Below, piece after piece: positions 17,725 through 27,397 of a stretch of DNA of 64,000 nt. Numbering within the stretch: the stretch's first letter is position 1; every line of letters begins with the position of its first letter. This stretch comes from Rhizobiaceae bacterium (GTDB lineage Bacteria; Pseudomonadota; Alphaproteobacteria; Rhizobiales; Rhizobiaceae). Location of the stretch: positions 174,885 to 238,884 of the forward strand of contig JAEPMJ010000004.1 in NCBI GenBank assembly GCA_017644005.1, read 5' to 3'. Under the pieces are notes generated by a model. The model saw nothing but the letters and a program-made list of their open reading frames with translations. It searched no databases and had not been told where the DNA came from. A program made the translations under genes and the position numbers.

Positions 17725-18957
17725 CTAAGCTCTCTCTTCCCAGATTTTCACCAGCTCGATGATTGTCGCCACGGCCTTTTCCATATCCTGGCGGCTCACC
17801 CATTCGAGCGGCGAGTGGAAGGCGTGGCCGCCGGCGAAGATGTTGGGGCAGGGCAGGCCCCTATGCGACAGGCGCGAGCCATCCGTGCCGCCGCGTATGC
17901 TGCTCATCACCGGCTCCATGCCTGCGCGGCGGACCGCTTCCACCGCGTAGTCCACGGTTTCGGGATGGCGGTCGAGAACCGCCTTCATGTTGCGATACTG
18001 TTCGGTGACCTTGAAGCTGTAGGACGAGCCTGGATAGTCCTTCATCACATCGCGGACGATTTCCTCCAGCATAGTCTCCTTTTCGACGAGGCCGGCATCC
18101 ACGAAGTCGCGGATAATGAAGCTGAGCTCTGATTTTTCCAGCACGCCGGAAAGGTCGGTCGGGTGAATGAAACCCTGCTTGCCCGAGGTTGCCTCGGGGC
18201 CGCCGCCCTGGGGCAGGCGGGCGACGATTGCGGCGGCGATCTTGATCGCGTTCTCCATCTTGCCGGTCGCGTAGCCGGGGTGGATGGCGACACCGGTGAT
18301 CGCGATGTCGACGCGGTCGGCCGAGAAAGTCTCCGCTTCGATCTCACCCGCCGTACTGCCATCCAGCGTATAGGCGAAATCGGCACCGAGCTTCTTCAGG
18401 TCGACCTTGTCGACACCGCGGCCGATCTCCTCGTCGGTAGTGAACAGCAGCTTAAGTGTGCCGTGCCTGATGTCGGGATTTTCAACCAGGATCTGGGCAG
18501 CCGCCACGATCTCAGCGATGCCGGCCTTGTCGTCCGCACCAAGCAGCGTTGTGCCGTCGGAGGTTATGATGTCGTTGCCGATCTGGTTCCTGAGTTCGGG
18601 GTTGTCGGCGACGCGGATGATCTGTTTCGGATCGCCTTTCAGCTGGATGTCGCCGCCGGAATAGTTTTCGACTACCTGCGGTTTTACGTCCTTGCCGGAG
18701 AAATCCGGTGCCGTGTCCATATGCGAACAGAAGCATATGACCGGCACATCCTTGTTCGTGTTTGAAGGCACCGTTGCGTAGACATTGCCGTGTTCGTCCA
18801 TATGCGCGTCGGCGAGGCCTATCGCCAGAAGCTCCTGCACCAGAACGCGGCCGAGATCTTTCTGCTTCTCGGTCGATGGCTGGCTGGAGGATTTCGGGTC
18901 CGACTGGGTGTCGATGGTGACATAACGCAGAAAGCGCTCGGCGGCTGTGCTGTTCAT
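17725..18957 (-). CDS. pepT: Peptidase T (tripeptidase)
   Basis: Zinc aminopeptidase of family M20B that removes the N-terminal residue from tripeptides in the cytoplasm. At 410 residues it has normal length. The first zinc site is visible in CFCSHMDTAPD, the bridging aspartate in LGADDKAG, the catalytic glutamates in FTTDEEIGRG, and the late ligands in IRGGTDGSRLS and NIFAGGHAFHS. It is monocistronic, facing away from the monooxygenase gene. Confidence 0.95.
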   Translation of the reverse strand: MNSTAAERFLRYVTIDTQSDPKSSSQPSTEKQKDLGRVLVQELLAIGLADAHMDEHGNVYATVPSNTNKDVPVICFCSHMDTAPDFSGKDVKPQVVENYSGGDIQLKGDPKQIIRVADNPELRNQIGNDIITSDGTTLLGADDKAGIAEIVAAAQILVENPDIRHGTLKLLFTTDEEIGRGVDKVDLKKLGADFAYTLDGSTAGEIEAETFSADRVDIAITGVAIHPGYATGKMENAIKIAAAIVARLPQGGGPEATSGKQGFIHPTDLSGVLEKSELSFIIRDFVDAGLVEKETMLEEIVRDVMKDYPGSSYSFKVTEQYRNMKAVLDRHPETVDYAVEAVRRAGMEPVMSSIRGGTDGSRLSHRGLPCPNIFAGGHAFHSPLEWVSRQDMEKAVATIIELVKIWEERA

Positions 18958-19077
18958 CAGGGCAATCCGTTGAAAGGCGGGAAGCCCTTCTTACCGCCAG
19001 GACGCGCCGTGCGGCAATTCGGTTTGCGTCCTGTCGCGGGGATTGTGCATCATTCGCGCCGATGGCACTCAGATGCC

Positions 19078-20328
19078 ATGAACAGGCAGCGTGACATCGC
19101 GATCATCGGCGCCGGGCCGGCGGGGCTGGCCGCGGCGCTGTTTCTCAGCCGCGCCGGATTCACGCCGACAATCTACGAGCGGTTTGATGAACCGAAGCCT
19201 GTCGGTTCGGGACTGATCCTTCAGCCGACCGGTCTGGCCGCGCTCGATGCGCTGGATCTCCTTCCGGCGATGCTGGCGCGCGGCAGCCGCATCGAGCGGC
19301 TTTACGGCACCGACGCCGGAAGCAAGCGCGTCGTGCTCGACGTCGGTTATGGCGGCTACGGAAACGGACGCTTCGGCCTCGGCGTCCATCGCGCGGCACT
19401 TTTCGACGTACTGCATGGGGCGGTTAAGGCGGCCGGCATTCCGGTCGTCACCGGCGCGGAAATCACTATGTTGCGCAACTCCGGCGACAAGATTGAACTT
19501 CTTGGCGCCGACGGGCGGGCGGTGACTGCCGCCGGGCTCGCAATCGACGCCAGCGGAGCACGCTCGGTTCTCAAACCCAAGGCATCGCGCGGAAATGAGG
19601 TGAAGCCACTCGCCTTTGGCGCGTTGTGGGCGTCGCTCAAATGGCATGACGATGGTTTTCTCGCCAACGCGCTGCAGCAGCGTTACGAGCGGGCGAGCGT
19701 GATGATCGGCGTGCTCCCGATCGGCAGCATCAAACCCGGTGCGGAGCCGCTTGCGGCGTTCTTCTGGAGCGTGCGGCTTGGCGATACCGAGCGGCTCTTT
19801 GCGGACGGATTGCAGGCCTGGAAGGACCGGGTGGCCGGTTACTGGCCGGAATGCCAGCCCTATCTCGACCAGATCGCCGATTTCGACCAGCTGGCGCTGG
19901 CGCGCTACGGGCACCATACATTGCGGCCGCCGGTGGCCGAGCGTTTGGCAGCGATCGGCGATGCAGCGCATTCCACCAGCCCGCAGCTCGGACAGGGCGC
20001 CAACATGGCGCTGCTCGACGCTGCCGCTTTGGCTGCCGCGCTGGCGGCGCATGACGATACAGGCACCGCGCTCGCGGCCTATGCGCGGGCGCGGCGGAGG
20101 CATGTGGCGCTGTTCCAACTTCTGTCCTACGCTCTGACGCCGTTCTACCAATCGGATTCACGGCTGATCCCCTATCTGCGCGACACACTGGTGGCGACCG
20201 TTGCCAAGGTGCCGCCAATGCCGGCGCTGCTTGCCGCGATGGTGTCGGGCGCGCTTCTCAACCCGTTTGCCGGCGCCGGGCTCAACGAGCCCGACTGGCG
20301 GTCGCTTCCTCCCGCATCAGCGTCGTGA
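19078..20328 (+). CDS. FAD-dependent monooxygenase (UbiH/PHBH-like)
   Basis: From the ATG at 19078 it is 416 residues; a longer frame overlaps pepT and is rejected. The N-terminal FAD motif is IIGAGPAGLAAALFLSRAG, the middle has the arginine-containing substrate region, and the second FAD motif is GDAAHSTSPQLGQGANMALL. These place it in the aromatic-ring hydroxylase superfamily of class A flavin monooxygenases. The substrate cannot be read from sequence. Its 3' end overlaps the convergent GST gene by 47 bases. Confidence 0.88.
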   Translation: MNRQRDIAIIGAGPAGLAAALFLSRAGFTPTIYERFDEPKPVGSGLILQPTGLAALDALDLLPAMLARGSRIERLYGTDAGSKRVVLDVGYGGYGNGRFGLGVHRAALFDVLHGAVKAAGIPVVTGAEITMLRNSGDKIELLGADGRAVTAAGLAIDASGARSVLKPKASRGNEVKPLAFGALWASLKWHDDGFLANALQQRYERASVMIGVLPIGSIKPGAEPLAAFFWSVRLGDTERLFADGLQAWKDRVAGYWPECQPYLDQIADFDQLALARYGHHTLRPPVAERLAAIGDAAHSTSPQLGQGANMALLDAAALAAALAAHDDTGTALAAYARARRRHVALFQLLSYALTPFYQSDSRLIPYLRDTLVATVAKVPPMPALLAAMVSGALLNPFAGAGLNEPDWRSLPPASAS

Positions 20329-20989
20329 TGTGCGAACGGCGGCGAAGCAGGAAGTCACGCAGCAAGTTCGGATATTCGTCGACAGTCGCATTGCGCACCG
20401 AATGGCGCGCGGCAAGCGCAGCGCGCCAGGCGACTATTTCAGGTTTGCCGTTCAGAATGCCGAAATCGCCGATCCGGTCGAAGACGTCGAAATAGCGGAA
20501 GATCGGGCCGAAGACCGCGTCGACCAGTGAGAAGTTCCTGCCGGCGAACCAGGGGCCGCCCTGCCTTGCCGCCAGTTCGCCTTCGATGCGCTCGAACATG
20601 TCGGCCAGCTTGTTGGCGGCAGCAGCGAATGCCTCCGCGTCGGCTGCGTTGTAGAGCCGGGCAATGCCGTTGAGGATCTCGGAGCCGAACTCGATCCACG
20701 CCCGGTGACGGGCGCGCGCAACGGCGTCGGCCGGGTGCAGCGGGTCAGGCTGCGTGTCTTCCAGATATTCCAGTATCGCGGCGGATTCGAAGATCGGCGT
20801 GCGCGTGCGGCGATCGTCCACGATCAGCACCGGCACTTTACCGAGCGGGGCGATTTCGGTGAACCAGCCCGGTTTGTCCGACAGGTCGATCCATCGGCGC
20901 TCGAACGGAACAGACTTTTCGGTAAGCGAGATCGCCGCACGCTGGACGTAAGGGCAAAGCTTGTGGCTGACGAGGGTAAGTTCGGGCAT
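20282..20989 (-). CDS. Glutathione S-transferase family protein
   Basis: A 235-residue GST with N-terminal thioredoxin fold (LVSHKLCPYVQRAAISL) and C-terminal helical domain. The CPYVQR motif places a catalytic cysteine as in omega- or beta-like GSTs, suggesting thiol transfer or dehalogenase-like chemistry rather than simple conjugation. GGAGG seven bases upstream selects the ATG at 20989 over one 12 bases further out. It is divergent from a MarR regulator and its operator region carries repeated palindromes, so MarR control is likely. The last 47 bases overlap the monooxygenase gene on the other strand. Confidence 0.9.
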   Translation of the reverse strand: MPELTLVSHKLCPYVQRAAISLTEKSVPFERRWIDLSDKPGWFTEIAPLGKVPVLIVDDRRTRTPIFESAAILEYLEDTQPDPLHPADAVARARHRAWIEFGSEILNGIARLYNAADAEAFAAAANKLADMFERIEGELAARQGGPWFAGRNFSLVDAVFGPIFRYFDVFDRIGDFGILNGKPEIVAWRAALAARHSVRNATVDEYPNLLRDFLLRRRSHITTLMREEATASRAR

Positions 20990-21002
20990 CGTTGCCTCCA
21001 TT

Positions 21003-21063
21003 CAATGCAATTGCATTGATATAGATGCATGTGCATAAACATGCAAGATTGATGCAATTGCAT
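21003..21063. promoter_or_regulatory. Paired palindromic operators between GST and MarR genes
   Basis: The 12-base palindrome ATGCAATTGCAT occurs twice, at 21005-21016 (extended to a perfect 16-base CAATGCAATTGCATTG at 21003-21018) and at 21052-21063. Centres are 47 bases apart, about 4.5 helical turns. A degenerate relative, ATGCATGTGCAT, lies between them at 21025-21036. Such sites are typical for a MarR dimer that represses both divergent genes. Confidence 0.75.
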
Positions 21064-21083
21064 TGAAATGCTATGCCAGCTGA

Positions 21084-21548
21084 ATGATGAACGATTCCAG
21101 CTCGGAACGAATGCCGGACGACGACGCCGTACGCGCCTGGGCGCTGCTTATGCGCGTATCGCGGCAGATGCTCGAGCGCGTCGAAAGCGCACTCAAGGAG
21201 GCGGGGTTGCCGCCGCTCGTCTGGTACGATGTGCTGCACGAGCTTGCCAGTGCGGGAGAGGCCGGTTTGCGGCCGGGGCAGCTCATCAGTTCAATGCTTC
21301 TAGCGCAATACAACCTTTCGCGGCTGCTCGACCGCATGGAAAAGGAAGGGCTGATCGCCCGAAGCGCCGTAGAGGGAGACGGGCGCGCGCAGATGATCAC
21401 CGCGACGCCTGAGGGTTTGCGCGTCAGGCGCGCCATGTGGGTGGTCTATGGCCGGCAGATAGGCATGCTCGTCGGCGACCGGCTGAGCGAGGCCGAAACG
21501 AAGGCTCTCTCCAATCTCCTCCTCAAGCTCCGGCTTTCAGCGGACTGA
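21084..21548 (+). CDS. MarR family transcriptional regulator
   Basis: A 154-residue winged-helix protein. The recognition region LISSMLLAQYNLSRLLDRMEK and the following wing (GDGRAQMITATPEG) fit the MarR family. It starts 20 bases after the second of two identical palindromes and is divergent from the GST gene, the usual arrangement for a small-molecule-responsive repressor of a detoxification gene and of itself. The ligand is unknown. Confidence 0.88.
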   Translation: MMNDSSSERMPDDDAVRAWALLMRVSRQMLERVESALKEAGLPPLVWYDVLHELASAGEAGLRPGQLISSMLLAQYNLSRLLDRMEKEGLIARSAVEGDGRAQMITATPEGLRVRRAMWVVYGRQIGMLVGDRLSEAETKALSNLLLKLRLSAD

Positions 21549-21672
21549 TCGCCGGTCGCTCGCTCGCTTCATTCCCTGCGTTCCGGCAAGGCCCGATACG
21601 GCTTTGTGCGCGGGGCAGAACAGCCTTCCATTGCTTACCCTCTTGCAACGCGTCACATCTCATGCGACTAGA

Positions 21673-21686
21673 GTACCGAACGGTAC
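21673..21686. promoter_or_regulatory. TetR-type operator
   Basis: GTACCG-AA-CGGTAC is a perfect 6-2-6 inverted repeat followed directly by a further GGTACGG half-site. It lies 10 bases before the proposed TTG start of the adjacent TetR gene, consistent with autorepression. It is also an argument against the longer reading of that gene, which would place the operator inside the coding region. Confidence 0.6.
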
Positions 21687-21696
21687 GGTACGGCAA

Positions 21697-22350
21697 TTGA
21701 GCGAAGACGTGGACCAGGCAGTCATCGCAGACGAGCAATTCACGCCCCGCCAGCAGGCGGTGCTTGACTGCGCGCTGCAGCTGCTGGTCGGCGGCGGCGA
21801 GAAGGGTCTGACGACCGCCGGTCTCGCGCGGGCGGCTAACTGCTCCAAGGAAAGCATCTACAAGTGGTTCGGCGACCGCGACGGGCTACTGGCGGCGATG
21901 ATCGCGCATCAGGCCAGCAAGGTGCGCGCCGGCGCCGACAACGCGCATGCCATGGATGGCGGACAGTTCCGCAGCTACCTCACCGATTTCGCGCATGACC
22001 TGCTCGATGTTCTCGCGGGTGACGTGTCGCTGGCGCTCAACCGGCTGGCAATCGGTCAGGCGAGCCGCTCGGAGAGCCGCCTCGGCAGGCTGATGGTCGA
22101 GCGTGGACGCCGCCGCATCGAGGCGCGCGCCATGGCGCTTCTGGAGGCCGGCAAGCGGCGCGGGCACATTCGATATCAGGATCGCGAGGCGGTCTATCAC
22201 ACCTTTTATGGGCTGATCGTGCGCGATTTGCATGTGCGCATGCTGCTGGGGGAGGCTGGTGTTCGCCGGCCAGAGCAGTTTGCCGAGATGGCCGAGGAAG
22301 CCGTCGCGCAGTTTTTCGTACTTTTCGGAACCGATACGCCGGCGGACTGA
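21697..22350 (+). CDS. TetR/AcrR family transcriptional regulator
   Basis: A 217-residue regulator with an N-terminal TetR helix-turn-helix (TTAGLARAANCSKESIYKWFGDRDGLL, given here as the recognition helix region about residues 32-58 of the frame). The C-terminal domain is an all-helical ligand pocket. The start is uncertain: TTG at 21697 and GTG at 21709 both leave the upstream palindrome outside the gene, while an in-frame GTG at 21604 would include it. It is 44 bases upstream of ilvC, but there is no evidence that it controls ilvC. Confidence 0.85.
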   Translation: MSEDVDQAVIADEQFTPRQQAVLDCALQLLVGGGEKGLTTAGLARAANCSKESIYKWFGDRDGLLAAMIAHQASKVRAGADNAHAMDGGQFRSYLTDFAHDLLDVLAGDVSLALNRLAIGQASRSESRLGRLMVERGRRRIEARAMALLEAGKRRGHIRYQDREAVYHTFYGLIVRDLHVRMLLGEAGVRRPEQFAEMAEEAVAQFFVLFGTDTPAD

Positions 22351-22379
22351 AACCGGCAATTACCAACTCAAGGCGCTAG

Positions 22380-23414
<1,035 letters not shown>

Positions 23415-23458
23415 GAAGTCCGTTTCAACTCGCCCTGCAGGCGATCTGACGCACCTCA

Positions 23459-23494
23459 CATGTACTTCCGGTGCTCGCGTACCGGAAGTACATG
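23459..23494. repeat. Perfect 14-bp hairpin between ilvC and deoD
   Basis: CATGTACTTCCGGT (23459-23472) and ACCGGAAGTACATG (23481-23494) are exact inverse complements around an 8-base loop. It lies between convergent genes with no T tract on either side, so it could be a factor-dependent bidirectional terminator, an mRNA 3' stabiliser or a protein site. Confidence 0.6.
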
Positions 23495-23553
23495 CCGCCT
23501 CGGTTCGGTGAATCGCGCCATTTCGTCCGGCAGCGCGAATTGCAGCTGAAGAC

Positions 23554-24264
23554 CTAGCCGCCTACCGCCACATCGAGCGCGATGCGCACCATGTCTTCCA
23601 GCGATGACTGGCGCTCATCAGCGTTGAGTTCGTCGCCGGTGACCAGGCAGTCGCTCATGGTGCAGATAGCCAAGGCCCGCACGGAAAAGCGCGCCGCAAG
23701 CGTGTAGAGCGCGCTTGCCTCCATCTCGACGGCCAGCACGCCGTGTTCGCGCAGGGTTGCATATCCGGTTAGGCCACCCGGCTGATAGAAGACGTCTGAA
23801 GATACTATATTTCCCGCATGCCAGCGGGTTCCGCTGTCTTCCGCCGCAGCAGCAGCAGCGCGCAAAAGGCCGAAATCGGCGCACGGCGCGAAGTCAAACC
23901 CGCCAAAGGTGTTGCGGTTCATCGAACTGTCAGTGCATGCGGTAACTGCAAGAACAAGGTCACGGACTTTCACCCGCTCTGAAAGCCCCCCGCAGGTGCC
24001 GACCCGTATCAGCGTCTTCACACCGTAAACACTGATCAGTTCATGAACGTAGATGGCGAGTGACGGCTGGCCCATGCCCGACGCCTGCACGCTGACCGGC
24101 TTGCCGCGGTAACTGCCGGTAAATCCCAGGCAGTTTCGTACCGTATTCACCGCACGCACGTCATCGAGGAAGTTTTCGGCGATCCACCTGGCACGCAAAG
24201 GGTCGCCCGGCAGCAGCACCGCTTCGGCGTAATCGTCTTTGCTCGCGTTATTGTGCGGCGTCAT
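23554..24264 (-). CDS. deoD: Purine-nucleoside phosphorylase (DeoD type)
   Basis: Phosphorolyses purine nucleosides to free base and ribose 1-phosphate in salvage. The 236 residues fit the hexameric bacterial class: MTPHNNA start, LLPGDPLRARWIAE phosphate loop, VGTCGGLSERVKVRDL, the nucleoside-binding VEMEASALYTLAA and TMSDCLVTGDELNADER. The ribosome site AGGAGAA precedes the ATG at 24264. Confidence 0.95.
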   Translation of the reverse strand: MTPHNNASKDDYAEAVLLPGDPLRARWIAENFLDDVRAVNTVRNCLGFTGSYRGKPVSVQASGMGQPSLAIYVHELISVYGVKTLIRVGTCGGLSERVKVRDLVLAVTACTDSSMNRNTFGGFDFAPCADFGLLRAAAAAAEDSGTRWHAGNIVSSDVFYQPGGLTGYATLREHGVLAVEMEASALYTLAARFSVRALAICTMSDCLVTGDELNADERQSSLEDMVRIALDVAVGG

Positions 24265-24372
24265 TCATTTCTCCTCGCTGGCGTCTTTCGCCAAAAGACA
24301 ATGCGCGCACCGAGAGGTCAATCGCGCGCTGCGGCGTAGCGGGCATCTGTTTCATTCCGGCACAATGCCGGC

Positions 24373-24388
24373 TGGCACGGTTCTGGCA
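24373..24388 (+). promoter_or_regulatory. Sigma-54-like promoter upstream of the PilZ gene
   Basis: TGGCACG-GTTC-TGGCA matches the -24/-12 consensus TGGCACG-N4-TTGCA at all fixed positions but one, with the invariant GG and GC at the correct spacing. The predicted start would be about 24399, 21 bases before the PilZ start codon. No activator gene is adjacent. Confidence 0.55.
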
Positions 24389-24419
24389 TCACCGTTCCAT
24401 GAAGCCAAGGAGGCTGATC

Positions 24420-24713
24420 ATGGAAACGATCACCCAGAACTCTATCGGGATCGACGGGAAGGTTTTTGCGGAGCGCCGCGCGGCTCCGAGGCGGCGTGCG
24501 CTCAAAGGCGCAACGCTCAGATACAATCGCGGCTACGGCGCTCTTGAGTGCATTGTGCGCAACCTGTCCGACAATGGCGCGCGCCTCGCGTTCGGCGAAA
24601 CGGCCGCAGTGCCATCCGAGTTCGACTTCTGGCTTGCCGGGGTCCGCGAACCGAGGCGTGCGGCGGTGCGCTGGCGTGGTCTTGAGGATGTCGGCGTCGA
24701 ATTCGTGAATTGA
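24420..24713 (+). CDS. PilZ domain protein (c-di-GMP receptor)
   Basis: A 97-residue single-domain protein from the ATG at 24420, chosen because AAGGAGG lies at ideal spacing; an in-frame ATG at 24399 would place that site inside the gene. It has the arginine cluster ERRAAPRRR and the second c-di-GMP contact motif as NLSDNGARLAF (canonical DxSxxG has Asp where this has Asn, a common variant). It could read the c-di-GMP made by cyclases such as the one at 5855. A sigma-54-like promoter lies just upstream. Confidence 0.85.
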   Translation: METITQNSIGIDGKVFAERRAAPRRRALKGATLRYNRGYGALECIVRNLSDNGARLAFGETAAVPSEFDFWLAGVREPRRAAVRWRGLEDVGVEFVN

Positions 24714-24850
24714 GGTTGCCAGGCTGCGCAGGGGTGGAAAAGCGCAGTCTGGCACTTCTCCCCGGAGAACATGCCGCAACATGTAATCGCGTATGCGGTT
24801 GTGTTCTCCGTTGGGGCCTGTGGGCTGTATGACAGGCCCCGGGCTGGGGG

Positions 24851-24880
24851 CGGGCGGCGAGGCGGCGCCGCCCGTTATTT
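24851..24880 (+). terminator. Terminator downstream of the PilZ gene
   Basis: CGGGCGGCG (24851-24859) pairs perfectly with CGCCGCCCG (24866-24874) around a 6-base loop and is followed by TTATTT. A further inverted repeat, GGGGCCTGT (24813-24821) with ACAGGCCCC (24832-24840), precedes it. Both lie between convergent genes. Confidence 0.65.
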
Positions 24881-24903
24881 CCCTGACGTTGGCCCGTTAC
24901 CGA

Positions 24904-25305
24904 TCAATAGTAGGGCGAATAACACTGCCTGCGCGGGCCGTGGTATGGCTGGAATGTATTGTCCCAGTACCGATAGGATCTGTAGCGGTCGTAGCACCAT
25001 TCGACATGCAGAGATCGCGCGTCACGCCTGTAGTAGCGGCGGTGATAACGCCGCTGCGGCGGCGGAACGTCGATCCACACACTGCCATTGCCGAAGTTGA
25101 ACTGGATGCTGCCGCCGCTGTGACGGCGGAGATAGCGGCGCCAATGGCGATGATCAATCAACTCCGGCTTGATACCCGTTTCCGCATGGGTCGGAGCGAC
25201 CATGGGCACTGCGAGTGCTCCGGCGCTCTGTGCCTGTGCGGTGCTTATCGACATGCCGGCGCCGAGGAGCGCGGAAAAAAGAAACGTCGAGACTGCGGCT
25301 TTCAT
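24904..25305 (-). CDS. BA14K family protein
   Basis: A 133-residue secreted or periplasmic protein. AGGAGG before the ATG at 25305 sets the start and gives a signal peptide ending near STAQAQ (about residue 24). The C-terminus [19 protein letters not shown], with a second cysteine shortly after, is the BA14K signature found in Brucella and other rhizobia, where the founding member is an immunoreactive lectin-like protein. The middle is rich in Arg, His and Tyr. The function in free-living species is unknown. Confidence 0.82.
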   Translation of the reverse strand: MKAAVSTFLFSALLGAGMSISTAQAQSAGALAVPMVAPTHAETGIKPELIDHRHWRRYLRRHSGGSIQFNFGNGSVWIDVPPPQRRYHRRYYRRDARSLHVEWCYDRYRSYRYWDNTFQPYHGPRRQCYSPYY

Positions 25306-25469
25306 GTCTTCCTCCTGAGGGTGAGGTGACGAAGAGCGGGAACGTAACCATCCCAACACGGTTTGCCAGAATGTAGCGGGCAAGATGAACCGGTGATGAA
25401 TGGCCGCAAACGCCGAATTGTAGCGCGCACCGGGTTGAGTTCCTGTCGTCCTCAGGGCATTGCTCGGCC

Positions 25470-26579
25470 ATGTCTGTCCGTATTGCCACGTTCAACATCG
25501 AAAACCTGATGAACAGGTTCGATTTTTCGGGGTTCCGCAACGAACTCTACCAGGATCGCGTGCTCAAGCTCTACGACATCAAGGACGAAGCCCAGTACAG
25601 GCAACTGGAGCGGGCGAGGGCAATCGCGCACACCGACGATACCCGCCAGCTGACGGCACTCGCCATTGCTGCCGCGCGCGCCGACATATTCTGCCTGCAG
25701 GAGGTCGACAACGAGGACGCGCTGAACGCCTTCGAGTTCGGCTATCTCTACAAGATGATCGGAGCCGGCTACCGCAAGAAATACGTCTCGCAGGGGAATG
25801 ACAGCCGCGGCATCGATGTGGCGGTGATGATGCGCGAAGAGACCGCGCATGGCGAACCGATCGAATTCGTGCGGGCGCAAAGCCATGCACACCTGACCTA
25901 TGAGGAGCTCGGGCTGCACACGCCGGCGCTCGAAGAGACCGGCAACCAGGCCAATGAACGGATTTTCCGCCGCGACTGTTTTGAGGTCGATCTCAGGATT
26001 GGCGGCAAGCCGCTGACGCTTTATGTCGTGCACTTCAAGTCGATGGGCAGTCCCCGCAACGGACTTTCCGGCCGCGAGGCGACGATGCCGATCCGCATGG
26101 CCGAGGCACAAGCCGTGCGCTGGGTGATCGAAGACCGGTTCGGCAACAAGGCTGCGAACAAGAACTGGCTGATCTGCGGCGATCTCAACGATTACCGCGA
26201 ACGAGTCGTGATCGAAGGCGACGAGTTCAACGGCCATCATTTCGAGATCAGGCACGAGACGGAATCGTCGCTCAACGCGCTGACCGCCGGCGGGTTCTGC
26301 GAAAATATCGCGGAGCGGCTGCCACCCGAAGAGCGGTGGACGCTATTCCACACGCGCGGCCCCAGCGAACGGCACCTTTGCCAGCTCGACTATCTGCTGC
26401 CGTCGCAGCGGCTCGCTGCACGCAACGCCAATGCGAAGCCCGACATCATTCGCAACGGCCAGCCCTGGCGGACGATCTTTCCGCCAGGCCAGGACGTGAA
26501 CCGCTATCCCCGCACCGGCTGGGACCGCCCCAAGGCGTCGGATCATTGCCCGGTCGCGGTGACGCTGGATCTGGTCTGA
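25470..26579 (+). CDS. Endonuclease/exonuclease/phosphatase family protein
   Basis: A 369-residue EEP-fold hydrolase with [15 protein letters not shown] at the start, the catalytic glutamate in [26 protein letters not shown] and the terminal histidine in [13 protein letters not shown]. These are the metal and catalytic motifs of the DNase I/AP endonuclease/inositol phosphatase superfamily. There is no signal peptide, so it is probably cytoplasmic; the substrate is open. Its stop overlaps the next gene's start (TGATG), suggesting a functional pair. Confidence 0.85.
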   Translation: MSVRIATFNIENLMNRFDFSGFRNELYQDRVLKLYDIKDEAQYRQLERARAIAHTDDTRQLTALAIAAARADIFCLQEVDNEDALNAFEFGYLYKMIGAGYRKKYVSQGNDSRGIDVAVMMREETAHGEPIEFVRAQSHAHLTYEELGLHTPALEETGNQANERIFRRDCFEVDLRIGGKPLTLYVVHFKSMGSPRNGLSGREATMPIRMAEAQAVRWVIEDRFGNKAANKNWLICGDLNDYRERVVIEGDEFNGHHFEIRHETESSLNALTAGGFCENIAERLPPEERWTLFHTRGPSERHLCQLDYLLPSQRLAARNANAKPDIIRNGQPWRTIFPPGQDVNRYPRTGWDRPKASDHCPVAVTLDLV

Positions 26580-27307
26580 TGTCCGGCCTTGCGTTCGATC
26601 TGCCGCGCGGGCGCATATTCGCCATTGAGGATGTCGATGTTCGGCTGGAGAAGGGGCCGTCGCCGTTTGAAACAGCCAATCGAGAAGCGATCGAGCGCAA
26701 CTGGGAGCGCGAAAAGAAAAACAACCCCGCCCTTTTCAACGGTACAGTGGTGCTGCTTTCCTCGCTGCGGTTTGCGCAGGGGCGTCTGACCGGCACCTGC
26801 CACGCGGTGAGTTTTGCGGCATTCCTCTACTGGCGCGGAAGCAGGGGGCACGTCTCGGCCGAACACTGTTTCGCGCACGCGATGCTCGTTTCGTCCGACA
26901 ATGCGCTTATCGCAGCGCGCATGGGCCCGCATACACTTAATGCCGGCCGCGTCTATTTCGCCGCCGGTTCCTTCGAGCCCGGCGATTTCAGGAACGGGAG
27001 GGTGGACATCCACCACAACATGGTGCGCGAGGTCGCCGAAGAAACCGGGCTCGATATTTCGAACGCGCCGCAAGCAGCCGGCTATCTCGGTTATTCCTCG
27101 GATGCCGGCACTGCGATTTTTCGCCGTTACGATCTATCGGAGACAGCAGAGCGGATTGCCGAACGCGTGCGCAGGTTCGTGGCCTCAGAAGCTGACCCTG
27201 AAATATCGGAACCTGTTATCATACGCGGCGGCGCGGAGCCGCCGGAGGGGCTGTTGGCGCATATGCGCGCCATTGTCGACTGGCATTTCGGTACAAGCCG
27301 GAGTTGA
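26579..27307 (+). CDS. Nudix-like hydrolase domain protein
   Basis: A 242-residue protein that starts within the stop codon of the preceding endonuclease gene. The block REVAEETGLD (around residue 143) is the core of a Nudix box, but the upstream glutamate of the G-x5-E part appears to be missing, with valine at that position, so the motif is partly degenerate. The region before it includes AGSFEPGDF, resembling the first part of the box. It may hydrolyse a nucleoside diphosphate derivative; activity is uncertain. Confidence 0.75.
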   Translation: MSGLAFDLPRGRIFAIEDVDVRLEKGPSPFETANREAIERNWEREKKNNPALFNGTVVLLSSLRFAQGRLTGTCHAVSFAAFLYWRGSRGHVSAEHCFAHAMLVSSDNALIAARMGPHTLNAGRVYFAAGSFEPGDFRNGRVDIHHNMVREVAEETGLDISNAPQAAGYLGYSSDAGTAIFRRYDLSETAERIAERVRRFVASEADPEISEPVIIRGGAEPPEGLLAHMRAIVDWHFGTSRS

Positions 27308-27397
27308 CCCGCAGATCCGTCCGCGACGATCTGATCCCGGCAAGCCAACGCCCGGACGCCGTGGCATTGCCAATTTGAAGAACAACCGGAGGCTCCA

